Source of the DNA: Neisseria leonii
GTDB taxonomy: Bacteria > Pseudomonadota > Gammaproteobacteria > Burkholderiales > Neisseriaceae
DNA length: 64,000 nucleotides
Direction: 5' to 3'
NCBI RefSeq assembly: GCF_028776105.2
Contig: NZ_CP145606.1
Span: 186,001-250,000 of the forward strand
Part shown: positions 26,990 through 38,400 of the stretch, one piece after another
Layout: each line of letters starts with the position of its first letter
Position numbering within the stretch: position 1 is the stretch's first letter
Position numbers and translations under genes: made by a program
Notes under the pieces: model-generated
Databases searched by the model: none
Told to the model about the DNA's origin: nothing
The model's input: the letters and a program-made list of their open reading frames with translations, nothing else

Positions 26990-27310
26990 ATGATATTTCT
27001 TGAAGATTTAATTCATAAAGCATCAGAATTTTATTATTTAAGACAGCAAATAGATATGTTACTTGTATCTTGTACCACCAGAATCCGAGAATTGTTTGCC
27101 TTAATAAGGCACTCAAATATCGAAAATGCAGATAAGATTTTCATAGAATTATTTGAAATCCAACGTACTTTGTCTACCATCAAATTCAAATATTTATTTG
27201 AATTTGATGATTTTTTAAATGATTTTATATATTTTTTTGATAGACAAGATGATTGCAATAGATTGTTTCTGTATGAACATTTTTCCCAACATGATGATTT
27301 ACCAAAATAA
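26990..27310 (+). CDS. Small AT-rich orphan protein
   Basis: A 106-residue acidic, aromatic-rich and probably all-helical cytoplasmic protein (FLEDLIHKASEFYYLRQQID, later KFKYLFEFDDFLNDFIYFF). No signal peptide, membrane helix or known motif. AAGGA lies nine bases upstream of the ATG, which supports translation. Base composition is very AT-rich against GC-rich neighbours, and the gene sits alone between two GTCGGAT palindromes (26910 and 27371). I do not recognise a family. Small orphan immunity or regulatory proteins look like this, but function is not shown. Confidence 0.55.
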   Translation: MIFLEDLIHKASEFYYLRQQIDMLLVSCTTRIRELFALIRHSNIENADKIFIELFEIQRTLSTIKFKYLFEFDDFLNDFIYFFDRQDDCNRLFLYEHFSQHDDLPK

Positions 27311-27369
27311 ATTTTCAAGTTGAAAGAACATCATCATTCGCTGTATTGATTGTTGTATCAATTTCGGTT

Positions 27370-27391
27370 TGTCGGATTCGAGAATCCGACA
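27370..27391. repeat. GTCGGAT palindrome downstream of orphan
   Basis: GTCGGATTCGAGAATCCGAC at 27371-27390, perfect 9-bp arms, flanked by TGTC/GACA and followed by AACTAC. Same arm sequence as the palindrome at 26910. Confidence 0.75.
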
Positions 27392-27410
27392 AACTACGGC
27401 GATATAACGG

Positions 27411-27454
27411 CAGGCCGTCTGAAAACAGAGCTGAATATGTTTTCAGACGGCCTG
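27411..27454. terminator. Inverted uptake-sequence terminator
   Basis: CAGGCCGTCTGAAAAC faces GTTTTCAGACGGCCTG, 16-bp perfect stem, between convergent genes. Confidence 0.75.
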
Positions 27455-27470
27455 TTTGATGGGATACAGA

Positions 27471-28733
27471 TTAGCGGCGTGCCAAAACGGCGGTGGCCAA
27501 ATATTTCTGTGTGCCGTCGGCAATGGCCTGCGCGCATTCGCGGCGGAAGGCCGTACCCGCCAGTTTCTGCTCTTCGACCGGATTGGAGATAAAGGCGGTT
27601 TCGACCAGAATCGACGGAATGTCCGGCGCGCGCAAGACGGCGAAATTGGCTTCGTCGATACGGCCTTTGTGCAGGCGGTTGTATTTGCCCAGTTCCGTCA
27701 GGACGTGCTGTCCCAGCGCTTTGCTGTCGTGGTTGGTAACGGTTTGAGTCATATCGAGAATGGCGCTGTCCACGCTGCGGTTGCCCATGCTTTTGACACC
27801 GCCGATCCGGTCGGCCGCGTTTTGTGTTTGTTCCAGAAAACGGGCCGCCGCACTGGTGGCACCGCGCGTATTGAGTACGTAAACGCCCGAACCGCGCGCA
27901 TCGGGATTGGTAAACGCATCGGCGTGAATGGAAATGAACAGGTCGCCGCGCAACTGGCGGGCTTTGGCCACGCGCACACCCAGCGGGATAAAAACGTCTT
28001 CGTTGCGCGTCATATGCACCGTATAGCCGCGTGCTTCCATCAGCTTTTTGGTCTCGCGGGCGATGGACAGAACCACATCTTTTTCGCGCAAACCGTTTTT
28101 GCTCATGGCACCCGGATCTTCACCGCCGTGTCCGGGATCGAGAATAACGACAGGCCGTCTGCGTGCGCCGCTGCGGGCGGGCGGGGCTTCGGGCAGCGGC
28201 GTTTGGACGGGCGGGGTGGCCGCGCCGGTGCCGTCGGTGTTGATGCGGCCTTTGGAATAGTCTGCCAGCAGTGCCATCAGCGGGTCGTCCGTTTCCGCCG
28301 CATGGGCGGGATACAGGTCGATGACCAGGCGGTGGCGGAAGTTGGCGATCGGATTGAGCGCGAAAAGCTGCGGATTGACGGCGGTTTTCAAATCGACGAC
28401 CACGCGCACAGTGTCGGGGGTGTTCTGGCCGACACGGATATTGCCGATGTATGGATCGCTGCTTTGGACTTTGCTGCCGATGCTTTGCAGGACGGTGTCC
28501 AACCGGGCGTTTTTCATGTCGATGACCAGCCGGCGCGGGTTGTCCAGCGAGAAATAATTGTATTGCAGTGCTTCGCTGGCTTCGAGCGTGATGCGGGTGT
28601 AGGCACTGGCCGGCCAGATGCGGACGGCGACAAAGCGCGGTGCGGCGCGGGCCGTGGCGGGGGCAAGGGTAAACAGCAATCCGGCTGCGGCACCGCAGCT
28701 TAGAAACCGGCGGCGGGTAAGTTTTGAATCCAT
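27471..28733 (-). CDS. amiC: N-acetylmuramoyl-L-alanine amidase (AmiC type)
   Basis: A 420-residue periplasmic zinc hydrolase that cuts the bond between MurNAc and the stem peptide, helping daughter cells separate. The start MDSKLTRRRFLSCGAAAG is a twin-arginine export signal (RRRFL), as in AmiC. Residues about 35-160 are an AMIN targeting domain; a proline-rich linker follows; the Amidase_3 domain starts at VVILDPGHGGEDPGA, with zinc ligands His in DPGHGG, Glu in LREKDVVLS and His in SIHADAF, and the late catalytic Glu in ILVETAFISN. ATG 28733 is chosen because longer forms lack an export signal. It overlaps the end of tsaE by 34 bases. Confidence 0.93.
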   Translation of the reverse strand: MDSKLTRRRFLSCGAAAGLLFTLAPATARAAPRFVAVRIWPASAYTRITLEASEALQYNYFSLDNPRRLVIDMKNARLDTVLQSIGSKVQSSDPYIGNIRVGQNTPDTVRVVVDLKTAVNPQLFALNPIANFRHRLVIDLYPAHAAETDDPLMALLADYSKGRINTDGTGAATPPVQTPLPEAPPARSGARRRPVVILDPGHGGEDPGAMSKNGLREKDVVLSIARETKKLMEARGYTVHMTRNEDVFIPLGVRVAKARQLRGDLFISIHADAFTNPDARGSGVYVLNTRGATSAAARFLEQTQNAADRIGGVKSMGNRSVDSAILDMTQTVTNHDSKALGQHVLTELGKYNRLHKGRIDEANFAVLRAPDIPSILVETAFISNPVEEQKLAGTAFRRECAQAIADGTQKYLATAVLARR

Positions 28734-29182
28734 GCGTGCAAACTTTGTTGTCCCGCCGCGCTGTGGGCGCAAACGGCGGCACGGCGGCCGTCGCGGTCGC
28801 GGGAAAGGGTGAGTGTCAGGTCGGCGGGCGCGGCGAAGCCGCGCCCTTTGTCGGGCCATTCGATGAGATTGAGCGATGCGGCGGCGGTGTCGTCCAGTCC
28901 GGCATCTTCCCATTCTTCGGGGGACGAAAAACGGTACAGGTCGAAATGGTTGAGGCACAGGCCGTCTGAATCATAGGTTTCGACAATGGCGTAGGTGGGG
29001 CTTTTTACCGTGCCGCGGTAACCCAGTCCGCGCAGCAGGCCGCGCACGAATGTGGTTTTCCCCGCGCCCAGGTCGCCTTGCAGGTAAATTGTCAGCGGGG
29101 CAGTCAGAACGCGGGCCCACGACGCGCCCAGTGCCAGCGTGGCGGCTTCGTCGGGCAGAAAAACGGGCGTGCAGTCACTCAT
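28700..29182 (-). CDS. tsaE: tRNA threonylcarbamoyladenosine synthesis ATPase TsaE
   Basis: A 160-residue cytoplasmic P-loop ATPase that works with TsaB, TsaC and TsaD to make t6A37 on ANN-decoding tRNAs. The P-loop is GDLGAGKTTFVRGLLRGLG at about 36-45, followed by the family motif VKSPTYAIVETY and HFDLYR and the late LIEWPDKG. A uptake sequence lies inside the coding region where it encodes DSDGL. ATG 29182 fits the family; another in-frame ATG lies 27 bases upstream. The stop lies inside amiC, so the two are co-transcribed, the common tsaE-amiC arrangement. Confidence 0.93.
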   Translation of the reverse strand: MSDCTPVFLPDEAATLALGASWARVLTAPLTIYLQGDLGAGKTTFVRGLLRGLGYRGTVKSPTYAIVETYDSDGLCLNHFDLYRFSSPEEWEDAGLDDTAAASLNLIEWPDKGRGFAAPADLTLTLSRDRDGRRAAVCAHSAAGQQSLHAWIQNLPAAGF

Positions 29183-29347
29183 GGCCGAATGTATCGGATA
29201 AATCGGCAATTATGCTTGAATCGGCTGCTTTTGCAAACCATGGAACTGCGTAAATTCGTTTAAATTCCAAGCCGTCTGCTGCTGCCTTGCGGCAGGGAAA
29301 ACGTGTAGAATGGGGCTTTTTCAGGCGCAGAATGCCGCAGGGGACAG

Positions 29348-30166
29348 ATGATGGATGCAGTAAAGCAGCGGCCGATCGGCGTGTTTGATTCGGGGGTGGG
29401 CGGCCTGACCAACGTGCGCGCGCTGATGGAGCGGCTGCCGATGGAAAATATTGTTTATTTCGGCGATACCGCCCGTGTGCCGTACGGGGTGAAATCGCGC
29501 GCCACGATCGAAGCGTTTACTGCGCAGATTGTCGATTTCCTGCTGCAAAACGAAGTGAAGGCACTGGTGGTGGCCTGCAATACGATTGCGGCGGTGGCCG
29601 GGCAGCGGGTGCGTCAGATGGCGGGCAATATGCCGGTGCTGGACGTGATTTCGGCCGGCAGCCGCGCCGCGCTGGCGGCCACCCGCAACAACAGCATCGG
29701 TGTGATTGCCACCAATACCACGGTAAACAGCAATGCCTATGCGCGGGCGATTCATGAGGCCAATCCGCAGGCGCGCGTTTATTCGCAGGCCTGCCCGCTG
29801 TTTGTGCCGCTGGTGGAAGAAGGCTGGCTGGACCACGAGGTTACGCGCCTGACCGCGCGCGAGTATTTGAAGCCGGTGTTGGCCGAAGGGGTCGATACGC
29901 TGGTGTTGGGCTGCACCCACTATCCGCTGCTCAAACCGCTGATTCAGCGCGAAGCACCGCATCTGCATCTGGTCGATTCCGCGCTGACCACCGCCGAAGC
30001 CGTGGCGCAGGCATTGCAGGCACAGGATTTGCTCAATGATACGCCCGGCGTATGCGGGGCGGATTACCGTTTTTACGTCAGCGATATTCCGCTGCGTTTC
30101 CAAACCATAGGCGAGCGTTTTTTGGGGCGGACGCTGAACCAGATTGAAATGGTATCTTTGGGCTGA
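29348..30166 (+). CDS. murI: Glutamate racemase
   Basis: A 272-residue cofactor-independent enzyme producing D-glutamate for peptidoglycan. The substrate-binding N-terminus IGVFDSGVGGLTNVRAL and the two catalytic cysteines are visible: VVACNTIAA at about 78 and LGCTHYPLL at about 190. GDTARVPYG is also typical. Two ATG codons are adjacent at the start; GGGGA upstream fits either. Divergent from the tsaE-amiC pair; an uptake-sequence hairpin follows. Confidence 0.97.
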   Translation: MMDAVKQRPIGVFDSGVGGLTNVRALMERLPMENIVYFGDTARVPYGVKSRATIEAFTAQIVDFLLQNEVKALVVACNTIAAVAGQRVRQMAGNMPVLDVISAGSRAALAATRNNSIGVIATNTTVNSNAYARAIHEANPQARVYSQACPLFVPLVEEGWLDHEVTRLTAREYLKPVLAEGVDTLVLGCTHYPLLKPLIQREAPHLHLVDSALTTAEAVAQALQAQDLLNDTPGVCGADYRFYVSDIPLRFQTIGERFLGRTLNQIEMVSLG

Positions 30167-30173
30167 CCGGCGG

Positions 30174-30220
30174 CAGGCCGTCTGAACAGCGGTTTTCGGA
30201 CGGCATTTTCAGACGGCCTG
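30174..30220. terminator. Inverted uptake-sequence hairpin after murI
   Basis: CAGGCCGTCTGAA faces TTCAGACGGCCTG; a third, altered word GGACGGC lies inside the loop. Confidence 0.6.
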
Positions 30221-30243
30221 CAATCAATCGATAAAGGAGAATC

Positions 30244-31059
30244 ATGAACCGCCGCGCGCGTTTCAAACGCCATCACACGCCGTTTTGGCAGGCCGACAAG
30301 CCGTATCTGCACGACAGCCCGATTTCAGACGGCCGTTTCCGCGCCTTGGGCTATGTGATGGCCTTGCTGGCCGGTGCGATTAACGCGGGCGGTTTTTTTG
30401 CTTTGGCACGCTATGTGTCGCACGTTACCGGCGAAATTTCCTATGCCGCCGATATGGCGTATGTGGGCGAATGGTATGCAGTGGCCGTATCCCTGTTGGG
30501 CGTGGTGTTTTTCGTGCTGGGTGCGGCACACGCCAACTGGACGGTTCTGTGGGCCAAACGGCAGCGTTTCCGCAGCGGCTACGGCCTTTCGCTGTGGCTG
30601 GAAGCCGTTTATCTCTTGCTGTTCGGCCTGTTGGGCATGGCACTGATTGATCACAGTCTGCTGCTGCCGCCCGCGCTTCTGCTGCTCAGTTTTATCATGG
30701 GGATGCACAACACCGTGATGACGGTATTGTCCGGCGGTGCCATCCGCTCCACCCACATGACGGGTACGGCCACCGACTTGGGCATCGAATTGTCCAAAGT
30801 GCTGTATTACCGGCGCAGCAGCAATCCCAAACTGCCCGATGTGGCGGTAAACCGCCCGAAAATGAAACTGTTTACCGGCCTGATTGCCGCCTTCTTTTTG
30901 GGCGGGCTGCTCGGCGCATGGGGGTATCACCGTGTCGGCTACCATTTTACCCTGCCGGTGGCGGCCGTCCTGTTCTGGTTCGGTTTCGGTTCCATCGGCT
31001 ACGACATCAAAATCCGCCTGCGTATCTATTTGGCTGACAGAAAGCGTAAGCAGAAGTAA
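30244..31059 (+). CDS. YoaK-family (DUF1275) membrane protein
   Basis: A 271-residue inner-membrane protein with about six to seven hydrophobic segments. DUF1275 marks include ALLAGAINAGGFFALARYVS near the N-terminus, VTGEIS, FIMGMHNTVMTVLSGGAIRS and STHMTGTATDLGIELSK in the centre. The C-terminus is strongly basic (LADRKRKQK). Function of the family is not established, though it is thought to be a transporter. AAGGAG lies just before the start. No operon partner; murI upstream is separated by a terminator. Confidence 0.85.
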   Translation: MNRRARFKRHHTPFWQADKPYLHDSPISDGRFRALGYVMALLAGAINAGGFFALARYVSHVTGEISYAADMAYVGEWYAVAVSLLGVVFFVLGAAHANWTVLWAKRQRFRSGYGLSLWLEAVYLLLFGLLGMALIDHSLLLPPALLLLSFIMGMHNTVMTVLSGGAIRSTHMTGTATDLGIELSKVLYYRRSSNPKLPDVAVNRPKMKLFTGLIAAFFLGGLLGAWGYHRVGYHFTLPVAAVLFWFGFGSIGYDIKIRLRIYLADRKRKQK

Positions 31060-31208
31060 TTTCGGGTTAAGGATTTTGCGCCTTCGGGCAAAATGGCCGA
31101 ATATGCACCATGGCAGCCGCGATTCCGATACGGGCTGACACAATAGACAGTGTTTCGACACGGGCGGCCTGATGCCGTTTACACATACCGATAAGAAAGG
31201 ATTCAACC

Positions 31209-31868
31209 ATGAAATTTCTGAAACCGATGACCCTGAGCGCCGCAGCCTGCGCCATGCTGCTGACCGGCTGCGTGACCAACGCCGACGGCAGCAAGTCTGC
31301 CAGCAAAACCGCCATGTACGGCTTGGGCAGCGCGGCTGCCTGCGGTGTGGTGGGTGCGCTGACCAACGGCAGCAAAGGCGCGCGCAATGCGGCTTTGGCA
31401 TGCGGTGCCGTCGGTGCGGGCGTGGGCGGCTACATGGATTATCAGGAAGCCAAACTGCGCGACAGCCTGAAAGGCACGCCGGTGGAAGTGAGCCGCGAAG
31501 GTAACCAAATCAAACTGACCATGCCCAGCGGCGTAACATTCGCCACCAACAGTGCCACGCTCAACAATACGGCCGTTACCTCGCTGAACTCGGCTGCCGA
31601 AACGCTGGTACAGTATCCTGAAACCACCATCACCATCGCCGGCCACACCGACAATACCGGCAGCCTGTCCATCAACCAGCCGCTGTCCGAGCGTCGCGCC
31701 CAAGCCGTTGCCGCCTATCTGACTCAGCGTGGTGTTGCCGCTTCGCGCCTGAGCACTGTGGGCTATGCCGACAGCCGTCCGGTTGCCGCCAACGATACCG
31801 AAGCCGGCCGTGCGCAAAACCGCCGCGTCGAAATCCTGATCAATCCGACGGCCGATGCGGGCAAATAA
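31209..31868 (+). CDS. OmpA-family lipoprotein (YiaD-like)
   Basis: A 219-residue outer-membrane lipoprotein binding peptidoglycan. The signal ends in the lipobox LLTGC (Cys about 21). Residues about 35-80 are a glycine-rich segment resembling a glycine-zipper motif (AACGVVGALTNGSKGARNAA). The C-terminal OmpA domain spans about 95-215 with TFATNSATLN, GHTDNTGSLSINQPLSERRA and the arginine block NRRVEILINP, which contact diaminopimelate. AAGGA precedes the ATG. A strong terminator follows. Confidence 0.93.
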   Translation: MKFLKPMTLSAAACAMLLTGCVTNADGSKSASKTAMYGLGSAAACGVVGALTNGSKGARNAALACGAVGAGVGGYMDYQEAKLRDSLKGTPVEVSREGNQIKLTMPSGVTFATNSATLNNTAVTSLNSAAETLVQYPETTITIAGHTDNTGSLSINQPLSERRAQAVAAYLTQRGVAASRLSTVGYADSRPVAANDTEAGRAQNRRVEILINPTADAGK

Positions 31869-31890
31869 CACCGTCGGAACACACCAAACC

Positions 31891-31918
31891 AACGGGCAGC
31901 TTTCGGGCTGCCCGTTTT
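31891..31918 (+). terminator. Terminator after OmpA-like lipoprotein
   Basis: AACGGGCAGC pairs with GCTGCCCGTT, then TTT. Confidence 0.8.
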
Positions 31919-32148
31919 GATTGCCGCCGCACGCTGGGCAATCTGGCCCGCCGTTTCCGCTGTGCAGGCCGCAGGCGGGCTTGCGGCCATGCCGGTTGGC
32001 CGCTTTCCCTGTGGTGCAGTGTTACGCGCGCTATTATCGGATTTCGTCAGCAAAGTCAAGTTTTTGTTTCCTGATGCGGGGTTTGCAGCGGGAACAGGCT
32101 GTCACATTGTTAAATATAGAAATAATAATTGTAAATAAATGTAAGGCC

Positions 32149-32159
32149 GGGGGGGGGGG
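32149..32159. promoter_or_regulatory. 11-G homopolymer upstream of the adhesin
   Basis: A run of 11 G lies about 255 bases before the adhesin start, in an otherwise AT-rich leader. Runs of this length slip during replication in Neisseria; a change in length here would alter spacing of promoter elements or a leader frame. Nearby AT-rich stretches (32105-32140 and 32195-32260) are plausible promoter DNA. Confidence 0.6.
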
Positions 32160-32413
32160 TTACAACCTTGGCCGGCCGGCGGCGTGTTTTAAGAAACCTG
32201 ATAAATAATAAGTAGATTCCGATAAATTAGAGTAATAAAACTAAAATAAATCATGGGTTTGTGTGGCATTTTGTCTACTTAATGCCGTCTGAAATACGGG
32301 TTTATAATCCCGCACTGAGAAGTATTCTTTATTCCATATGCATATATTGTGCTGAATTTTCAGGCAGTTTTGTGCAGTTTCCGGCACACGGTCCACTATC
32401 CGAGGAAATATCG

Positions 32414-35400
32414 ATGAATCATATTTATAAAGTTGTTTTTAATAAAACAACCAACACGTTCACAGCAGTTGCAGAATTTGCGAAATCGCAGGGCAAAGAC
32501 AACACTGTGAGTCAGGGTGCGGGCGGCGCGGCGGTCGAAACCGTGAAATCGGCCAGAATCACGCCAATCTCCTATGCGGTATTTGCGGCATTGGGCTTCG
32601 GCCTGGCTGCGCAGGCGCACGCTACTGCCGCAAACTCTTTTTATGACACGGCGGATTATTCTTCCATCGCCATCGGTGAAACCTCAGTATCGATGCAGGG
32701 CGCGTCGGCTTACAGCGAGCAAGTGAATGCCGACAAACCCAATATGGCGGCAGGCTCGCACCACTCTATCGCCATCGGCGGCCTCGCCTCCACCCGCTAC
32801 ACCTGGTACGGCACGGCATTGGGCTTTAATGCTTCGGTTGCCAGCCCGGCCAGAACCCAAGCGCTCGGCTCAGACGGTGCGGCAATGAACAGCGGCAGCA
32901 GCAAAGGCAATGTGGCATTGGGCGCTTACTCGATTGCCGGCGAGACCAACACAGGGCAGGAAGCCCAATCATTCACTGTGGGCGGTAAAACCTATACCTT
33001 CGCCGGTGCCCCGACGGCAAACACCAGCGTACTGGCAGTGGGTTCGGGCAGAACCGTGCAGGAAGCCACCGGTCAGCGCACATTAGTGCCCGGCGGCGGC
33101 AACTTGGGCAATGCCCAACGCTGGACAGATGTTACCAAAGCCTCCGACGACTACAAATACCGCCAAATTCAATACGTCGCCGCAGGCCGTGTGGCGGCAG
33201 ATTCCACCGATGCGATTAACGGCTCCCAGCTCTATCAAGTGCTCGAAGTGGCCAAAAACAGCAGCGGCGCAGCCGTGCCGAATAATTATTTCCACGTCAA
33301 CGAATGGCGGACCGACCAGCCTGCGGGCGACCCCGCTACCAACTACGGCCCGATTGATGCCAAAGGCGGTGCCACCGGCCAATATGCGCTGGCGGCAGGT
33401 AAGGACAACAAAGCCTCAGGTATGCATTCGGTGGCCGTCGGTTACAAAAATACGGCAGGCGGCTTAAACTCGGTGTTAGTCGGTGTGGAAAACGAAACAC
33501 CGGTTCTGGGGCAGCTCGATACCAGCCAAAGCACCACGGTTGTCGGCTCTCAAAATAAGGCGATGACGAAAGACGGCACGGCCACCATTATCGGTTATCA
33601 AAATAAAATCGAAGCCGCCGACGCGAAAACCAGCATTAAAGACTCTATTGCCATCGGTTCCCGAAATACCATATCCGGCGAGAGTTCCGTGGCATTGGGC
33701 GAAACCAATAAGGTAAATACCAATTATGCCGCCGCGCTCGGCCGCTACAATGAAATTGATGCCAAGTCCGAATCCGCGCTGGCAGTCGGCCGCCGCAATA
33801 TCATTACCAACGGCGAACACGCTTATGCGCTGGGTAACAACAATACGGTTTCCGCACCTACTGCTTTGGCGGTCGGCCGGGGAAATCAGGTATCGGCCAG
33901 CCAGTCGGCCGCGCTCGGTTTCCGCAATAACGTCCGCACCGACAATACCTTTGTCTTGGGCAGCGATACCGCCCCGACCCAAGCCAACAGCGTTGTGCTG
34001 GGTGCCGGCTCAACCGACCGTGCCGCCACCACCGAATCCCAAGCCACGCTCAACGGCTTAACCTACGGAACGTTTGCCGGACAGGGCAGCGCGGCCAAAG
34101 GTGTGGTTTCCGTGGGCAAAGCAGGCGGCGAACGCCAACTCATCAATGTGGCCGCAGGTAAAATCTCCGCCACTTCCACCGATGCCATCAACGGCAGCCA
34201 GCTCTACGCCACCAATCAGGTACTGGGCAATGCGGCCAACGCCGTAGTACAAAACTTCGGCGGCAATGCAAGGCTGAATCCCAACAAACAGGGCGATATT
34301 ACCTTTACCAATATCGGCGGTACGGGCAAAAATACCGTTCATGAAGCCGTTGCAGCAGCCAGAACCGAAGTCCAATCCGGCAAAAACACGAATGTTGCCG
34401 CCCCGGCAAGCGGTGCAAACGGCCAAAAAATCTACAAAGTCGACGCATGGGATACGACCGTTCGGGCGGGCGACGGTATTTCGGTTTCTCCGGACAATAA
34501 TCAGACGGCCTATACCCGTGATTACACTATTGCCCTGTCGCAGCAGGTCAAAGACGACATCAACAAGGGTAAGGCGGCCAAAGACGCTGTCGATACGAAG
34601 GGCATTACTTTCAACGGCGACAGTGGCACTGATGTCACGCGCAAGCTGGGTGAGGCTTTGGCGGTGAAGGGCAATGCCAAAAACGCCCGGGATCTGACGG
34701 ACGGCAATATCGGTGTGGTGTCTTCGGCTGCGGATAATGCGCTTTATGTCAAATTGAATAAAAACCTCAACCTGACCAATCAAGGCTCGGTTACTCTTGG
34801 CGGTACCAAGCTCAATTCAGACGGCCTCAATATTACCGGCGGCCCGTCCGTAACCAAAAACGGTATCAACGCAGGCAATAAAACCATCTCCGGCGTGGCA
34901 GACGGCGTGAACAATGACGATGCGGTCAATGTGAAACAGCTTAAAGCGGCGAAAACTGAAGTTGTGGCTGGTGAAAATGTAACCGTTGAACCAAGCCAAG
35001 GTAGCGACGGCAATCCGAAATACACCGTCTCAGCCAAAGACACCTCGGCAAAAGTTACCGTGGCGGACAACAGCAAGCTGACCGTTGCCAACAAAGGCAC
35101 GGCAAAAGAAGGCACGGCTGATGTCACCAACTTTGAGCTGGATTTAAGCCAATCTGCCAAAGACAGCCTCGCCAAAGCCGATACGGCGGTGCAATCATTC
35201 ACCACTTCGGTCAATGGTCAAACGGCTCAAACCGTGCGTGATAACGGCAATGTCAATTTTGTCAACGGCAATGCCACCACCGCCCGTAATGTAAACGGCG
35301 GCGATATTGCCTTTGATGTCAAAACAGACAACACCACCATCAAAGTAGACGGGGGTGTGGTCAAAGCCAATACTGTCGCATTAAACGTTGCAGGCGGCAA

Positions 35401-38400
35401 AGTTACTGCACCGACCACCACAGGGGCGTTGGTAACCGCCGACGATGTGGCCAATGCGATTAACAAATCTGGTTGGAACTTAAAAGCCGGCTTTGAAGCC
35501 ACTGGCGAGCAGATTAACCCAAGTGATAGCGTTACCTTTAAAGCAGGCAAAAACCTAAAAGTTGAACGCGATGGTTCACAAATCACTTACGCCACCAAGG
35601 ATGATGTGAGCTTTGACAGCGTAACCCTTGGTCATGACAGTAATGTGAAACTCACCGATGATGGCGAAGGCAACCTGATGGTGGGTGGCGATAAGGGCCC
35701 TCCTATCAAAATCACCAACCTGGCAGCTGGTGAAAACGATGAAGATGCGGTGAATGTTTCACAGCTGAAAACCGCCAAAACTGTGGTGCAAGAAGGCAAA
35801 AACACCAAAGTTACCAAAACCCAAGGTGCGGACAAACAAGATGTCTACACCGTAGACGCTTGGGATACCAAAGTAGCAGCAGCGGACGGTGCAGCGGTAA
35901 CGGTTGCGTCCAAAGATGACGACAACGCCAAAACCCGCAACTACACCATTGATTTGAGCCAAGCAATCAAAGAGCAAATCGCCAAAGAAGAGAGCGTAGT
36001 TGGTGAGGGCAATATCACGGTTGCTGAAAACGGCACGAACCAAACAGGCGGTAAAGAGTACAAAGTTACCTTAAACAAAAATGTGAATCTGGGCGACGAC
36101 GGCTCATTGATTGTTGGTCCTGTGACCATCAATAAAGACGGCATCAATGCGGGTAATAAGTCGATTACCAATGTTGAAGCGGGCAAAAACCCGACCGATG
36201 CGGTGAATGTGGATCAATTAACCAAAGCCGCCGCCGCCGCCAAAACCGAGGTGAAAGCAGGCACCAATGTAACCGTGGATACCGACACTACCACAGGTGC
36301 CAACGGTCAAACGATTTACACCGTCAATGCGTGGGACACCACCGCCACAGGCTCTGAGGCCATCACTGTTACCCCGACCGACGAGGCAAGCGATACTTCG
36401 GCGAGAACCCGTGCCTATGCGATTGATTTGTCCGGTAAAACCAAAGAAGACATTCAGAAAGGCGTAGATGCGAAAAACGCCGTCGATACCCAAGGTATTA
36501 CTTTTGCCGGCGATACCGGCAACAGTGTAACCCGCAAATTGGGCGAAACCGTCAATGTCAAAGGCAACGCAGCTGGTGCCGACAATCTGACCGACGGCAA
36601 TATCGGCGTAGTCGCTGACGGTACGGATACGTTGACGGTTAAGCTCAATAAAGATGTGAACCTGACCCAAGACGGCTCGCTCACCATTGGCGGCACCCGG
36701 CTGAACGGCAAGAACTTGACCGTGGGCGGTGCCAACCCTGTGGTGATTAACGGAGATAACGGCACGGTAAACGGTTTGACCAACAAAACCTTTAACCCGA
36801 ATGCCATTGTCTCAGGTCAGGCAGCCACCGAAGACCAGCTGAAAAATGTTTACGATCACGCCGACAAAGGCTGGAATATTCAAGCCAACAACGATACGGC
36901 AAGCCGTGTTGCCCCGGGCGGCACAGTGCAGTTTATCAACGGTAAAAATATCGCCATTACCCGTAACGGCAATGATATTACCGTGGCAACCGCAGACGAT
37001 GTTGCGTTCAACCAAGTGACTGCCAATGAAGTCAAAATCGGGCCGGTTACCATCCATTCAGACGGCATCAACGCAGGCAGCAAACAGATTAAAAATGTTG
37101 CCGACGGTACTGATCCGAACGATGCCGTCAATGTATCGCAGCTGACCAAGGCGGCAGCGGCTGCGACAACCGAGCTTGAAGACGGCAAAAACACCAAAGT
37201 CGGCAGCCGTCGGGGCGATAACGGTCAAACCATCTACAAAGTGGATGCGTGGGATACCACTGCCAGTGCAGGCTCTGAGGCGGTAACCGTTACCCCGACC
37301 GGACAGGCGAGCAATGCCGATGAGAAAACCCGTGCCTATGCGATTGATTTATCTGATAAATCAAAACAAAGCCTGGCCAAAGCGGATACAGCCGTTCAAC
37401 GCTTTACCACATCGGTAAACGGCGAAACAGTACAGACTATCGACCAAACCAACAACGAAGTGAAGTTTGTCGATGGCAATGCCACCACCGCCCAAAACCA
37501 AAACGGTGCTATCGCCTTTGATGTGGAAACCGACGGTACCACCGTAAAAGTGGACGGCGGCAAACTGGCCGTGAATACGGGCAATATCACTACCGAGGGC
37601 AACAAAGCCAAGTCCGACAGCCCTGAAACCAGCATTGCCACCGTCGGCGATGTGGTGAATGCTGTCAATAATGCAGGCTTTACCCTGAAAACTTCTGCCA
37701 ACGGCGGCAGCAAAGAATCCGGTGCAGACGAAGTCATCAAGGCCGGCGGTATCGTAGATATGGCGGCAGGCAAAAATCTGACTGTGAAACAGGAAGAAAA
37801 CGGCAAAGTAACCTACGGCCTGAACCGCGATCTCGACCTGACCGAGAACGGCAGCGTGAAACTGGGCAACACCGCACTGACGGCGGACGGCCTGATCATC
37901 AACAACGGCCCGATGCTGACACACGACGGCGAGGGCAACTTCAAAGTAGGCAAAGTGGAAGGCGGCCAGGCGTCGCCGGTGAAGATCACGAACCTTGCCG
38001 AAGGTACGGAGGACAGCGATGCGGTGAACCTGTCGCAGCTGAAAGCCGCCCAAGCGGCCGCCACCACCAAAGTGGCCGAAGGCGACGGCATTATGGTTGA
38101 AGAAACCAAGAACAATGACGGCTCGACCACTTACACCGTTACGGCCGTAACAGACGAAGTGACCACCACCATCAATAAAAACGGTGAGATTGCAGCCATT
38201 ACCGGCGGCATTACCGTCACCGGCGGCAAAGGCGAAGCGGACAACCCGGACAGCCTGATTACCGCAGGCGATGTGGCCAAAGCGATCAACAACAGCGGTT
38301 GGAACTTGGCAGCCGAAGGTACAGACGGCGAAGAGCTGGTCAAACCGGGCGACACCGTCACCTTCAAGGCCAAAGACAACCTCAATGTTACCCGTGAGAA

